A stretch of 64,000 bases of DNA from Notospermus geniculatus (taxonomy: Eukaryota > Nemertea > Pilidiophora > Heteronemertea > Lineidae): contig NMRB01000147.1 of assembly GCA_002633025.1 (NCBI GenBank), positions 403,727 through 467,726 on the forward strand. Direction: 5' to 3'. The notes under the pieces are model-generated. The model was not told the origin of the DNA and ran no database searches. It saw only the letters and a program-made list of their open reading frames with translations. Position numbers and translations under genes: made by a program. Below, in pieces: positions 13,801 to 21,317 of this stretch (position 1 is its first letter; each line of letters opens with the position of its first letter).

Positions 13801-14751
13801 CCTAGCAGCCAGTTGCTTGGCAAGTTCATGATCATCTGAAGATGAAAAGAATAGAAGGGCCATTTTATGTTCCACCAGTACCGGTATCCTGACTACATGC
13901 AAGGATGATATTACATATACCATTCTGAAACAAACACATTTTTCATGTGAAATTACAAACCACGAATAGCAACGTTTGGTTTCCCAGTGGTGATACGTAC
14001 CCTGAATATCAATATCTTTCTGTACATCCAACTTTGATGGCTTCACCATGACATCAGACTCCGCAGCCTCGCTCAACTCATCTCGACTTTCCGACGTCAG
14101 ATCACTCGCGTGCACAGTCACATCTGACGCCTCGTCCTCCATCGTCTCCGACGTCCCAACAACTTCACTCCACTCATCGTGACTTCGACTCCCTGAAGTC
14201 GTATCAGTCGATGAGTGCAACCACTTGGACGGAAGAATCCACTGTCCTCTTACGACATACCTTTTCTCTGGTGATAACCCAGTTAATTTTTCCACGAGAA
14301 CTTTGCCAGGTCGAATACTCGTCTCCTCGTTACTTTCAGGACATGTCTCCGAATCCGTAACACCTTCAGATTGTTTTTCTCCAATGGGTTTTACATTCTC
14401 AAGCCTCGACTTTTTTGAGCCCAGACACCTTGATATGAGCTCTTTTTTAGCAGGGCCATGAACAGTTCTCTTATCCCTCTCTACATGTAGTTCAATTTCT
14501 AGACCACTGCTCGCACTGGCGGATTCAAAATCAGTCTCTTCTCGAAATACTCTTGATCGTTTTGCATTTCCACATCCTCCTTTTTCAGAATTCCCCACTC
14601 TCACCTTCCGACTGAGTTTTCCTCGCTTTTGTCCATCCACATTCTTCCTGATCCTGAAATTTGATCCCTTCACGCTTTGGAAATCATCAGTGTCGTCGAG
14701 ATTAGCCTCGAAGTATCTGTCAGATTTGTTACCATGATTTGATTTCTCCAT
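1742..14751 (-). CDS. SLX4: SLX4 structure-specific endonuclease scaffold, 19 coding exons
   Basis: SLX4 is the nuclear scaffold that binds SLX1, XPF-ERCC1 and MUS81-EME1 for Holliday-junction resolution and interstrand crosslink repair. I rebuilt the exons from GT/AG sites: 14001-14751, 13672-13835, 13417-13524, 13063-13193, 12844-12903, 12605-12745, 12395-12479, 12189-12290, 11802-12017, 11504-11599, 11057-11385, 5368-9836, 4386-4468, 3979-4167, 3672-3759, 2935-3244, 2465-2603, 2133-2222 and 1742-1891. Phases match at every junction and the total is 7,701 nt, giving 2,566 aa against about 1,830 in human. Domains in order: UBZ4-1 (C280, C283, H298, C302), UBZ4-2 (C330, C333, H346, C350), BTB (about 639-745), SAP (about 2305-2338) and the C-terminal SLX1-binding domain (about 2460-2520). 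The start ATG follows an in-frame TAA a few codons upstream. A 5' UTR exon cannot be excluded. Confidence 0.93.
2133..3244 (-). CDS. SLX4: SLX4 exons 16-18: acidic linker and SLX1-binding C-terminal domain
   Basis: Exons 2935-3244, 2465-2603 and 2133-2222. Exon 16 is an acidic linker. Exon 17 contains LKEKILSFIKRDKALYTMVL and exon 18 contains PIELGWLANKLKEAG then ANKLIDILDEQ. Joined, they match the conserved SLX4 C-terminal domain, which binds and activates the SLX1 nuclease (family pattern: short helix, ALY-x-x-VL-x-YQP-ELxxL, then LLDFLD). The acceptor of exon 18 is TTTTGCAG and its donor is CAG|GTATGA. Reading through that donor gives a stop after one codon (Val), a possible short isoform. 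Confidence 0.93.
2250..2402. repeat. Minisatellite, four 38-bp units, SLX4 intron 17
   Basis: The unit begins ATAGTATCTTTTTTTGATGG and contains GATGTATTTGTCCATT. It is repeated four times with one or two changes per copy. It starts about 28 bp intronward of the exon 18 acceptor, so the exon 18 polypyrimidine tract is next to the array. Confidence 0.9.
2673..2786. mobile_element. 113-bp MITE, copy 2, in SLX4 intron 16
   Basis: This is the better preserved copy: it begins GGTCATATGAATAAAGAC and ends GTCTTCATTCATATGACC, so its termini are nearly perfect inverted repeats. It lies between SLX4 exons 17 and 16 and does not disturb their splice sites. Confidence 0.8.
3540..3650. repeat. Interspersed repeat tail in SLX4 intron 15
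   Basis: It has ACACCAAGTTTGGGGTGATC, then a CAAACAAACAAAC tract and TTCTCAAATTTTAGTA. The same order (CCAAGTTTGGCGAAGGTCGG, then ACAAACAAACAGACAAAC, then CTCAAATTATAGTA) occurs at 37868-37950, so both are 3' ends of one repeat family. Confidence 0.6.
3672..4468 (-). CDS. SLX4: SLX4 exons 13-15: SIM-like motif and SAP domain
   Basis: Exons 4386-4468, 3979-4167 and 3672-3759. The exon 12/13 junction creates EITVLSDDTDDE, a hydrophobic core followed by acids, which fits a SUMO-interacting motif. Exon 14 ends with YTPMPDYDNMKTPHIK and exon 15 reads TALSKIGVRPMAKKK followed by KLLKHVYEETHQ. The TPMP-x-Y-x-x-M-x-TP block directly before a SAP domain is characteristic of animal SLX4. In human SLX4 the SAP region binds MUS81. 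All three phases agree. Confidence 0.92.
4500..5300. repeat. Minisatellite of about 54-bp units in SLX4 intron 12, split by a MITE
   Basis: Units contain GAAATTTGCTGGCCAACAAT, then ACATCAACAAGAGGTGGCAT and TTATCCT. About three units lie before 4650 and five after 5048, the last ones degenerate. The two blocks are separated by the element at 4661-5037, so the array was there before the insertion. Confidence 0.85.
4661..5037. mobile_element. 377-bp MITE with TA target site, inserted in the minisatellite
   Basis: The ends are GCGAGGTTTAGCACCTTTC and the inverted GAAAGGTGCCAAACCTCGC. TA flanks both sides (4659-4660 and 5038-5039), as with Tc1/mariner-type insertions. No transposase frame is present, so it is non-autonomous. 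Confidence 0.8.
5368..9836 (-). CDS. SLX4: SLX4 exon 12: 4.5-kb giant exon, disordered linker with repeats and candidate SIMs
   Basis: One 4,469-nt exon encodes residues 728-2218. It begins with the last BTB helix (FDLHELLKEC) and an acidic block, then runs as a low-complexity Ser/Asp/Lys-rich linker. It contains six 24-residue tandem repeats (about residues 1228-1372) and several candidate SUMO-interacting motifs: VDIIKPD near 1212, NVIDISPDSP near 1873 and IIVEILDSSDEDS near 2038. Many SP and TP sites could be phosphorylated by CDKs and might dock PLK1 or TopBP1 as in other animals; this is inference. The donor is CAG|GTGAGC at 5367. Long plus-strand frames inside this exon are shadows of its codon bias. 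Confidence 0.9.
7903..8334. repeat. SLX4: Six-fold 72-bp tandem repeat inside SLX4 exon 12
   Basis: AGGAACAACCTTTGTT recurs at 7903, 7975, 8047, 8119, 8191 and 8263, an exact 72-bp period, so the repeat is a 24-residue in-frame protein repeat. On the coding strand each unit reads SVxVLNKGCSSRDKDQMLQ with a variable KSDQ-like end. The copies differ by only a few bases, indicating recent expansion or gene conversion. Confidence 0.95.
9890..10930. repeat. Minisatellite of about 65-70-bp units in SLX4 intron 11, split by a DNA element
   Basis: Units carry ACACAAAGAAATTTTATGAT, CAACAAGGCTAAAT and AATGTCATGATCAATCACAA. Three to four lie at 9890-10100 and two at 10795-10930. The block between them is the inverted-repeat element at about 10101-10794. 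Confidence 0.8.
10101..10794. mobile_element. About 690-bp pogo/Tigger-like non-autonomous element in SLX4 intron 11
   Basis: The left end is CAGTAAACATCGCATAAGTC and the right end is GACTTATGCGATGTTTACT, inverted. The flanking repeat suggests a TA target. Internal sequence repeats the CGACTTA/TAAGTCGG words many times. CAGT-x-AAC...CGnATAA-CGG termini are typical of pogo-group elements. No transposase frame is visible. Confidence 0.7.
11057..11385 (-). CDS. SLX4: SLX4 exon 11: BTB/POZ domain
   Basis: This exon encodes residues 619-728. The typical BTB pattern is clear: LSDVSIMC (strand), then VPAHKFVLAARCPKL (helix A1 region), then VLLTYLYAGEI (the conserved YLYTG-like turn), and LSDVGSLSQR leading into FDLHELLKEC at the start of exon 12, the usual last BTB helices. 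In vertebrates this domain dimerises SLX4 and helps engage XPF. The exon ends in phase 2 (AG) and the next exon supplies A to complete Arg. The acceptor is weak (TTAAAG), the least certain splice site of the gene. Confidence 0.9.
11504..12903 (-). CDS. SLX4: SLX4 exons 5-10: UIM-like helix and pre-BTB nuclease-binding region
   Basis: Six small exons (12844-12903, 12605-12745, 12395-12479, 12189-12290, 11802-12017, 11504-11599) join in phase. Exon 5 is Lys-rich, a possible nuclear localisation signal. Exon 6 holds EEDLQITLALSRS at about residues 408-420, an amphipathic helix with the I-x-x-A-L-x-x-S core of ubiquitin-interacting motifs, though the acidic stretch is one residue further away than usual. 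Exon 9 has SLWWRSCI and YYVACLMPPISP. In vertebrate SLX4 the stretch before the BTB domain binds XPF (the MLR region), so this is the likely counterpart by position; I infer that rather than see it residue by residue. Confidence 0.8.
13063..13835 (-). CDS. SLX4: SLX4 exons 2-4: tandem UBZ4 zinc fingers
   Basis: Three exons (13672-13835, 13417-13524, 13063-13193) encode two Rad18-type ubiquitin-binding zinc fingers. Finger 1 lies wholly in exon 2: FICQMCHKD, then QHVNKCLDK, giving CX2C-X14-HX3C. Finger 2 is split by the exon 3/4 intron: LPCPICDAKF on one side and ARKNHLNACAK on the other, giving CX2C-X12-HX3C. Human SLX4 also has two tandem UBZ4 domains, which recruit it to ubiquitinated crosslink sites. 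A charged Glu-rich linker (EIEEEEQRLAEE) separates the fingers and is probably helical. That finger 2 only appears after splicing is strong support for the gene model. Confidence 0.93.
14001..14751 (-). CDS. SLX4: SLX4 exon 1: N-terminal disordered region
   Basis: This exon encodes residues 1-250. It is rich in Ser, Glu, Lys and Asp and shows no globular domain, as expected for the poorly conserved N-terminus of this family. The donor reads CAGG|GTACGT and leaves one base (G), which combines with AT at the start of exon 2 to make Asp. Reading on past the donor keeps the frame open for another 160 or so codons, so a naive ORF finder fuses it to exon 3. The acidic and zinc-finger exons downstream settle the splice. 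Confidence 0.85.
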
Positions 14752-15000
14752 ATCAACACTTTAGTCATGCTCATGAGTGTCATGAAGAATAGAAATTCAA
14801 GCAGCGGTCATGAAAACTGCAGAAAAATATCTAAAATGATTACACAGGTTGATAACAAAATCACTTATGAGTCACATTCTGCTGACATTATCCTACTGGA
14901 AATGAATTAATTTGTTTTTGATTTTACATCACCCTGATATGTCAATTGCCTCAGTCATGTCATGTCAGTTTGCAGTGTAGATCCGTTTCAAGCAAATGAG

Positions 15001-18000
15001 TTACTTGGTTCCTTCACTGCCTGTTTCTGCATATTTCTCGAGTTTTTCCCTTCTTTCCATAATTTCTTTGATTCGTTGGCTGCGTTCCTCGGCTCTCAAA
15101 TCATACCTTCGTTGCATTTCCATGAAGGTGTCATTTTTCCAGTCATAACATAGCCTGAAAAATTTATAACAGTAACACTCAGGGTGAATTTTTTGTTGAA
15201 ATCAGCCTGACCTAGAATTTTCTACTTAAAATCTATGAAAAGTACATCACCGCACCGCCGGTGTGATAGGAATCAGCGTCCTAGGAATGGAGATCCGCCA
15301 ATAATAGCCCGCTAATTGTAAGAAGGTTACCGTATACGCAAATATTTTCGCGGGATAATATTTCACGAATTGAACATTTTTTTGCCGTTTCGCGTGGATT
15401 AATGTTGGCGTCAATGGCAGGGAAGGGAACTTATGGCGGGCCGAAGCAGTCATAATTCGCTATTTACCATTCAACGGTATTTAAATATCGTTCAACGATA
15501 AAAAAGAAAAAATATTTGGCTGTTACATGAAAAATATGTCCCGTTGTAATAAAAATATTTTGCATTCAACGATAAATACAGGCGTTACAATAAAAATCAT
15601 ATCGTTACAATAAAAATACCTGCAGAGATGCCAACCTCAAAATTACCCCTATCAGTAATTTTTGTCCAAAATCTGCAGTTTGTCCGTAGTCCCTTATCCA
15701 CATCCATTTCGGGTCGCAGAGAAGTGAAAAAGTCTGACGACATGACATGAACCGCCACAAATCCACGTAAGAAACGCCACCTATCATATACACAGTCGCG
15801 CTCAAAGCTGATTTCATATGTACACATGCTGTAGTGGAACTGAACACACTGCTTGAAGTGCAATGCATGCGTGAGACTCACGAGTTCGGATTGAGGTCGG
15901 TTTTGCTTCGGCAATTTTCGTCATTAGACCGGTTCTCGTCATCCCCGCTTCACTACCACTGGCGCTCGCGGTAAATTTGAACGATTGTTTTTGAGCGTCA
16001 GTTTTTTTCATTTTGGGCGTAGGAAAAGGGACTACGGGCGTACTAACATAAGAGGGGCAAATATGCAGAGAAAATACGGGCAATTCCGTAGGGTTGGCAT
16101 CTCTGTACCTGACCGTTGCAATAATAATATTCGGCTTTTTCCGTAGAACTCTATGGCGGGCCGAAGCAGTCACAATTCGTTATTTACCGTTCAACGGTAT
16201 TTAAATATCGTTCAACGATAAATACAGGCCGTTGCAATAAAAATATCTTGATGTTACAATAATAATCGACCGTTACAATAAAAATATTTTACGTTGAACT
16301 ATAAATACAGGCGTTACAATAAAAATCATATCGTAATACAATAAAAATCCCCGCTCTATCGGTAAAAATCGGGAGTTCTACAGAAAAAGTGGAATATTAT
16401 TATTGCAACGGTCAGGTATTTTTATTGTAACGATATGATTTTTATTGTAACGCCTGTATTTATCGTTGAACGCAAAATATTTTTATTACAATGGGACATA
16501 TTTTTCATGTAACAGTCGATTATTATTGTAATGGCCAAATATTTTTCTTTTTTATCGTTGAACGATATTTAAATACCGTTGAACGGTAAATAGTGAATTA
16601 TGACTGCTTCGGCCCGCCATGGAACTCCCGATTTTTACCGATACAATGGGGATTTTTATTGTAACGATACGATTTTTATTGTAACGCCTGTACATGTATT
16701 TATCGTTCAACGTAAAATATTCTTATTGTAACGGTCGATTATTATTGTAACACCAAGATATTTTGATCGCAACGGCCTGTCTTTATCGTTGAATGATATT
16801 TAAATACTGTTGAACGGTAAATAACGAATTGTGACTGCTTCGGCCCTCCATAGGAACTGACTGGATTATTGGGGGAAACTTTTTATGCATGTGTTAATAT
16901 TCGCGATGAAATTTTGATTTCGCGATTTTCACGAGAATTATTACACGCGAAAAATATTTGCGTAATATACGGTATATTCGAATGACGAATCTATGGTCAT
17001 GCTGATGGTCTCCATAGGCCTTATCGCACCTAGCACATGGCCAATCAGCATAAATCAGCGAAGCGGAAAAGGCCCAACCATCAGCGCCCCCGCAGTACAT
17101 TCACAATGCATCGCCCTGTGCATGGCGTGCATTTTTTGTCAACATTGGCCAATAAAAGTCACTTCCAAAAGTCTGATGTGCCTAAACTAACTGGCTATGT
17201 GGGCGGCGGTATAAAGTGATTCAAGTGGATCAATTATTGACCACTGATCGTCTTCGCGATCGCCAAAAATCGATGATTAGTCCATGTAAACAACGCCAAA
17301 ACATTATCATATTATCGTGCAACCCCACGCTGATTGGTCAATAACTGACACGTGAGGGCCACCATGATGATAACATCATGACATGTGCTCTTGGAATGTA
17401 ATCTTTTGGAATTAACCATCGATTTTTTGCGATCGCGAGAACGATCGGTAGTCAATATTTGACCGATTTGAATCACTTCATAACGCCTCCCACGTAGCTA
17501 GTTAGTTTTGGCACATCCGGCTTTTGGAAGTTGCTTTTATTGGCCATTGTTTACAAAAAATGCAGGCCATGCACAGAGCGATGCATTGTGAATGTACTGC
17601 GGGGGCGCTGATGGTTGGGCCCGTTCCGCTTCGCTGATTTTATGCTGATTAGCCATGTGCTAGGTGCGATAAGGCCAATGGCATATAATCTAATTCCTCG
17701 CTAAACAATAAGACCGGACTTTGATTCCAGGGGGACTTGGATTCCTTTCACACCGGGCTAAGTTCAAAGTAAGCCCAGAGCAGAGGGGCGAATCGTCCGA
17801 TAATTGGAACCATCAAAGAAAGGCGTGCATTCTGTAGGCCTAACAAACGAGTATAAATAATCTAATTTCGGACACTCACATGAAGTAAGCATAGCCTGCG
17901 AATGTGTAAATTAGCCCACCGATCAAGAAAAGATTTCTGGCTCTGAAAGCTTTTGTTCCTTTAAGATACCGATTTTTCTCAGGGTTTATTTCTCTGCCAA

Positions 18001-18004
18001 CCAT
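15001..18004 (-). CDS. Small single-pass membrane protein, 92 aa, two exons
   Basis: Exon 1 is 17880-18004 (ATG at 18002-18004, donor GTGAGT) and exon 2 is 15001-15154 (acceptor TTTTTCAG, stop TAA at 15001-15003). The join restores one frame of 279 nt. The protein starts MVGREINPEKNRY, has one hydrophobic segment at about residues 24-45 (NLFLIGGLIYTFAGYAYFM) and a long charged helix (MEMQRRYDLRAEERSQRI and onward). Size, a single helix near the N-terminus and a charged tail resemble small mitochondrial inner-membrane assembly factors. The stretch TF-x-E-x-x-RR with a following ER is loosely like SMIM4/UQCC5, but I do not assign it. It lies 250 bp upstream of the SLX4 start codon, same strand, with a 2.7-kb intron full of repeats. 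Confidence 0.7.
15432..16856. repeat. Four related repeat units in order A+, B+, A-, B-
   Basis: Each unit of about 220 bp starts GGCGGGCCGAAGCAGTCA, then ATTCAACGGTATTTAAATA, and contains several copies of GTTACAATAAAAATC-like words. Unit A (15432-16150, enlarged by an insertion) matches the inverted unit at about 16386-16620, and unit B (16151-16385) matches the inverted unit at about 16621-16856. The order is not the A B B- A- expected of one simple fold-back. Confidence 0.8.
15623..16105. mobile_element. 483-bp nested DNA element with TACCTG target duplication
   Basis: The ends are CAGAGATGCCAACC and the inverted GGTTGGCATCTCTG. TACCTG flanks it on both sides (15617-15622 and 16106-16111). 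The inverted sister unit at about 16400-16420 has the uninterrupted sequence with one copy of the target, so the empty site is present in the same window. No transposase is encoded. Confidence 0.85.
17012..17682. repeat. 670-bp palindrome with about 265-bp arms
   Basis: The left arm (17012-17275) starts CCATAGGCCTTATCGCACCT and its inverse ends the right arm (about 17418-17682, AGGTGCGATAAGGCCAATGG). Arms agree at roughly 85-90 percent by eye and a loop of about 140 bp separates them. It is probably a fold-back element. Confidence 0.8.
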
Positions 18005-18082
18005 TATACTTTTTTAATGGGAATTTTGATCGAAAAAATATTCTCATGCTCTTGCGACTTGGATGATTCCGTCGATCATTAG

Positions 18083-18098
18083 TTCCGGAATGACGTCA
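18083..18098. promoter_or_regulatory. Candidate promoter elements of the 92-aa protein gene: ETS core and CRE
   Basis: About 80 bp upstream of the minus-strand ATG at 18004, TTCCGG (18083-18088, an ETS core) is followed two bases later by the perfect palindrome TGACGTCA (18091-18098, a cAMP response element). ETS and CREB/ATF sites close to a start are typical of TATA-less housekeeping promoters, including many nuclear genes for mitochondrial proteins. Function is inferred from position and sequence only. Confidence 0.4.
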
Positions 18099-18243
18099 TC
18101 AATGGGGGTAATCCAGAATGTAGTTCACCCTCTCGATAATAGAGGTCTCTGCTGCACTATAAGTTATAGGTTGTACTATCAGACTATCCACTATGATCCA
18201 CTTGCTGTTCAGTGACTTTCATTGTTTCAGTTCTTTGGGAAGT

Positions 18244-18420
18244 TTGACCTTGACCTCTGACCTTGACCTATGATCATCAAGGTCATTGCATTAATCGAAA
18301 TTGGCATCCTAAATAACCTATATGGGTCTTTTCAAACGTCTACTGCTACCACAGACTGAGACATTTCAAATTATCAAGTTTGACCTTGACCTGATCATCA
18401 AGGTCATTGCATAATCGAAA
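18244..18420. repeat. Array of nuclear-receptor half-site words (TGACCT/AGGTCA)
   Basis: TTTGACCTTGACCTCTGACC and related strings recur, each followed by ATCATCAAGGTCATTGCA, so direct and inverted half-sites alternate. A similar array lies at 37505-37820. This is most likely a dispersed repeat family; receptor binding is conjecture. Confidence 0.5.
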
Positions 18421-20396
18421 TGGGCGTGCTCAATAACCTAATGGGTGATGTCATGTCTCTATCTCAACCACGGGTAGAGATATTTCAAATTATCTAGTTT
18501 GAAAATATCAAAATCTCATGATGTCTCAATCACCCGGACACAGGCTGAGAATTTTAACACAGTCCAGTCCTTGGATAAACAGGCATGAATAAGACTTGTT
18601 TCATGTTAATGTGGCAAGTTATCTCAATATATCAAATTTTGTGATATTGAACGTCGATATCACCATGACCCAAACATCTCAGATCAAAAGTAGGCCTACC
18701 GTCGGGCCTACCGTAGGCCTAATCAGCTCATTTGATTTGTAGGGTAGGCCTATAAAAACCAAAGGGTAGAACTTGTTTCTATTGCTCTAGGTTTTAATTG
18801 GTTATAGGAGCCGATTTGTGCCATCAGATAAAAGTGTGATGGACAAAATGTCAAGTCTGATACGATGATAACATCAAGGATGGAGGCATCTGAGGTTGAA
18901 AACGATTAGATCACTTTTTCTGCCTGTAAGTGACGCTCCTCTGTTTGATAACTCATTTTCAAGCTTGTGAACAGTCCACTTTCCATACTCTGCCATGTTG
19001 CAGACAGTAACACTAGAGGACTTATAGCGCAGAAAAGCCACCTGGGGGTGTAGTTTTCCCTGGATAGCCCCATTGCAATCACCCAGAGGTACAATTTGGT
19101 GGACTACGAAAAACATTAAAAGTCATTGAGTTACCATAGCGGTCAATTGTTGTTGCTCATGTGTGGAGTGGTCAAACCTCGGATAAAGGGCATAGCTTGA
19201 GATAGTTCTGACAAATTTGAGATTTTCTCGACAATGGAAACAAATTTTTGAATTCTGGCTTCATTGCCGTGTGGATACAAACCAAAGTTAACTGTATACA
19301 GAAGATAATCTCTTAGTTCTTTGTAATAAGGCGGCATTATGTACCAAAGGTTGTAGCCATGTAGATCTACCCTTTGTTTCAGCTAATGAGTGGATCGGCC
19401 AGACATTAATCTGTCGTTTTACTTATCACGTTGTCCTCCTGATACTTTATGTGCAGGTGCAAAGTTATAAGATTGGGCCATTTTCAAGATATTTGACCTA
19501 CCATCTGTTTGAAGATGAAAAACTCAAAGGACAACTTGAGTTCATATGTGTGATAATAAGATAGAGGCATAAAAATGGGGCTAGCTGCTACGATTTAGTT
19601 CTGGAAGCATGTGGGATTCTATCTACCATCATAAGAAAACAGGGTAAATGTTTAAAAAAACATTTATTTTTCTTGTTTTTGGGAGCAGATCTTTTTTTGC
19701 CTCGTGGAAGGATGTTTCCCTGTAGTTGCTGCTGGAGACCATCATAGCTGACAGCACCTACCACAGCAGGCTGCAAAAAAATAGGGAGAGTGCCCATATT
19801 ACCTGGGTGCCCACATTACCCCACTGTCATGACTGTACCCCTACCAGTACCCTAAATTTAGTGTCAGATTTGTGACTGAATGTGCAGACTTAGGCATGTT
19901 TTCTCAAAAAATACCTTATATTTGCTGATTTGTGTCCTGCATACCCATGCAAAGGGACTGGCTGGGAATTGCTGCCCCGTCCAAATGCTGTGAAAGCCAT
20001 CAATCATAATAATGCCACCTATTGGCCATTCAATGAACTGAAGTGTCTGCAGCATCCTAGATAGCCTCTTCGATGTGTTGACTGAGTTTAATATTTGATG
20101 GAGGTTCACCTCATCCCCCCTAAGTCATGTTTGTCCCCCCATGTCAAGTTTTTGACATGTATGTTCTCTTCTTATTAGGCTACTTTGTCGTCTACTCTTC
20201 TATCAATCTTGCCAACATTCCATCAGAGGTCTCATGCTAGTGTCCTCCACATGCTGTTTTAGTTAAGCGGCCCACCCAGCCTAAACATTTTTAGCATTAC
20301 CATCCAGAGAGAAAAATTGCCACTGGCCAAAATCTTTGATGGAGTACCAGGGTAATAATTTTTCTACTAGGCCACCCATGGAAAACTGCCTTATGG
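18420..20396. other. Gene-poor region
   Basis: Apart from the SAP-domain fragment at 18874-19382 I see no supported gene. The frames at 19588-20109 have no family resemblance and no splice support. Confidence 0.4.
18874..19382 (-). pseudogene. SAP-domain gene fragment, probably decayed
   Basis: Two open blocks lie in series on the minus strand. The first (19143-19382, behind an acceptor CTCATTAG) reads LKQRVDLHGYNLWY, then MPPYYKELRDYLLY and GNEARIQKFVSIVEKI, and ends in TGA. The second (18874-19116) contains MAEYGKWTVHKLENELSNRG with SLTGRKSDLI, a clear SAP DNA-binding motif pattern, and soon stops. SAP-first proteins of this kind are common in invertebrate transposon-derived genes. The two blocks are in different frames and no complete gene follows, so I call it a fragment. 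It could also be two real exons of an unrecognised gene. Confidence 0.4.
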
Positions 20397-20884
20397 TAGT
20401 GTCCCACTGGCGACTTTTGCCCACGACAAGGGGCGAATCTGAAGGCTGCGATATACCCTCGACAAGCTGCGATATTTACCATTATACGATAGTTTTGCGC
20501 GAGTTGTCAACTTGTCGCTGATTCGCCAAACACTCGCAGGCCCAGACGAAGTTAGTCGTGGGTGGTCGTAGATAAACGTAGATGCTCGTGGTTTCTTCGC
20601 ACATTACTCGTAGCTAGTCGCAGACTGTCGTAGACAGTCGAGGTTACTCTTCAAAACCTACGATCCTGTACGACTATGTACGACATGGGTGCGACTATAT
20701 ACGAGATAACTTCGACTGACTTCGAATGAAATTTTGTCGCAGGCAAATTTTGAACATTTTGAAAATTTTTCTGCGAGCCAGCGAATCACTGCGAACATAG
20801 ACGACAGTCTAAGAACAGTTACGAAAAGCTACGATTTTTTCATTCGTCCCTTGTCGCAGGCCAAAATTCGCCAGTGGGACACTA
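20397..20884. mobile_element. 488-bp MITE with TAGTGTCCCACTGGCGA termini
   Basis: The left end TAGTGTCCCACTGGCGACTT and right end AATTCGCCAGTGGGACACTA are inverted repeats of about 20 bp. The interior is built from GTCGTAGA/TCTACGAC-like words in both orientations. No transposase frame is present. Confidence 0.8.
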
Positions 20885-21317
20885 GTATTACCACCAGCCA
20901 AAATCAGAAAAGTGTACCACTGAGCCTGTTGGACTGTTTAGCCCTTTCAAGATAGCTCTACCTTATTTTAGTAAAAGGTTTGATAGGACTGTTGGCTTGT
21001 CTTTTCTTTTCAGACCCCTTTTTGTTTTACAGGACCTTATGAGCCCTTTTGGAAAGCTAGGTTGAAGTTGATATTGACTTCTTTCTTTTTTAGTGTGTCT
21101 CCCTCTGCTGGTCGTGATGATGTGACAAGTCATCAACAATGATCTAGAAATTCCCAATGGGACAAGGCAGCGAGACACAAAAGGCAAGTAAAAATAGTGT
21201 TAACATTAAGACTGGCCTTCCAGGTCAGTTGTTGAAAAGCCTGAATGAAGCCTTGGAAGATTTGCCCCATTGTCCCTGTTTTTTCTCAAGGAGGGATGGT
21301 TCTTCCACCTCCATCGA

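Larger units (their letters stand above)
15155..17879 (-). other. Intron of the 92-aa protein gene, almost wholly repeat-derived
   Basis: The intron holds a four-unit array (15432-16856), a nested transposon (15623-16105) and a long palindrome (17012-17682). No conserved coding stretch is seen; short frames here follow the repeat sequence. Confidence 0.7.

Noticed and set aside
13405-14000. Continuous 448-aa minus frame joining SLX4 exon 1 to exon 3
   Set aside because: It reads through introns 1 and 2. Splice sites at 14001 and 13835 and the UBZ4 finger in exon 2 show the correct structure.
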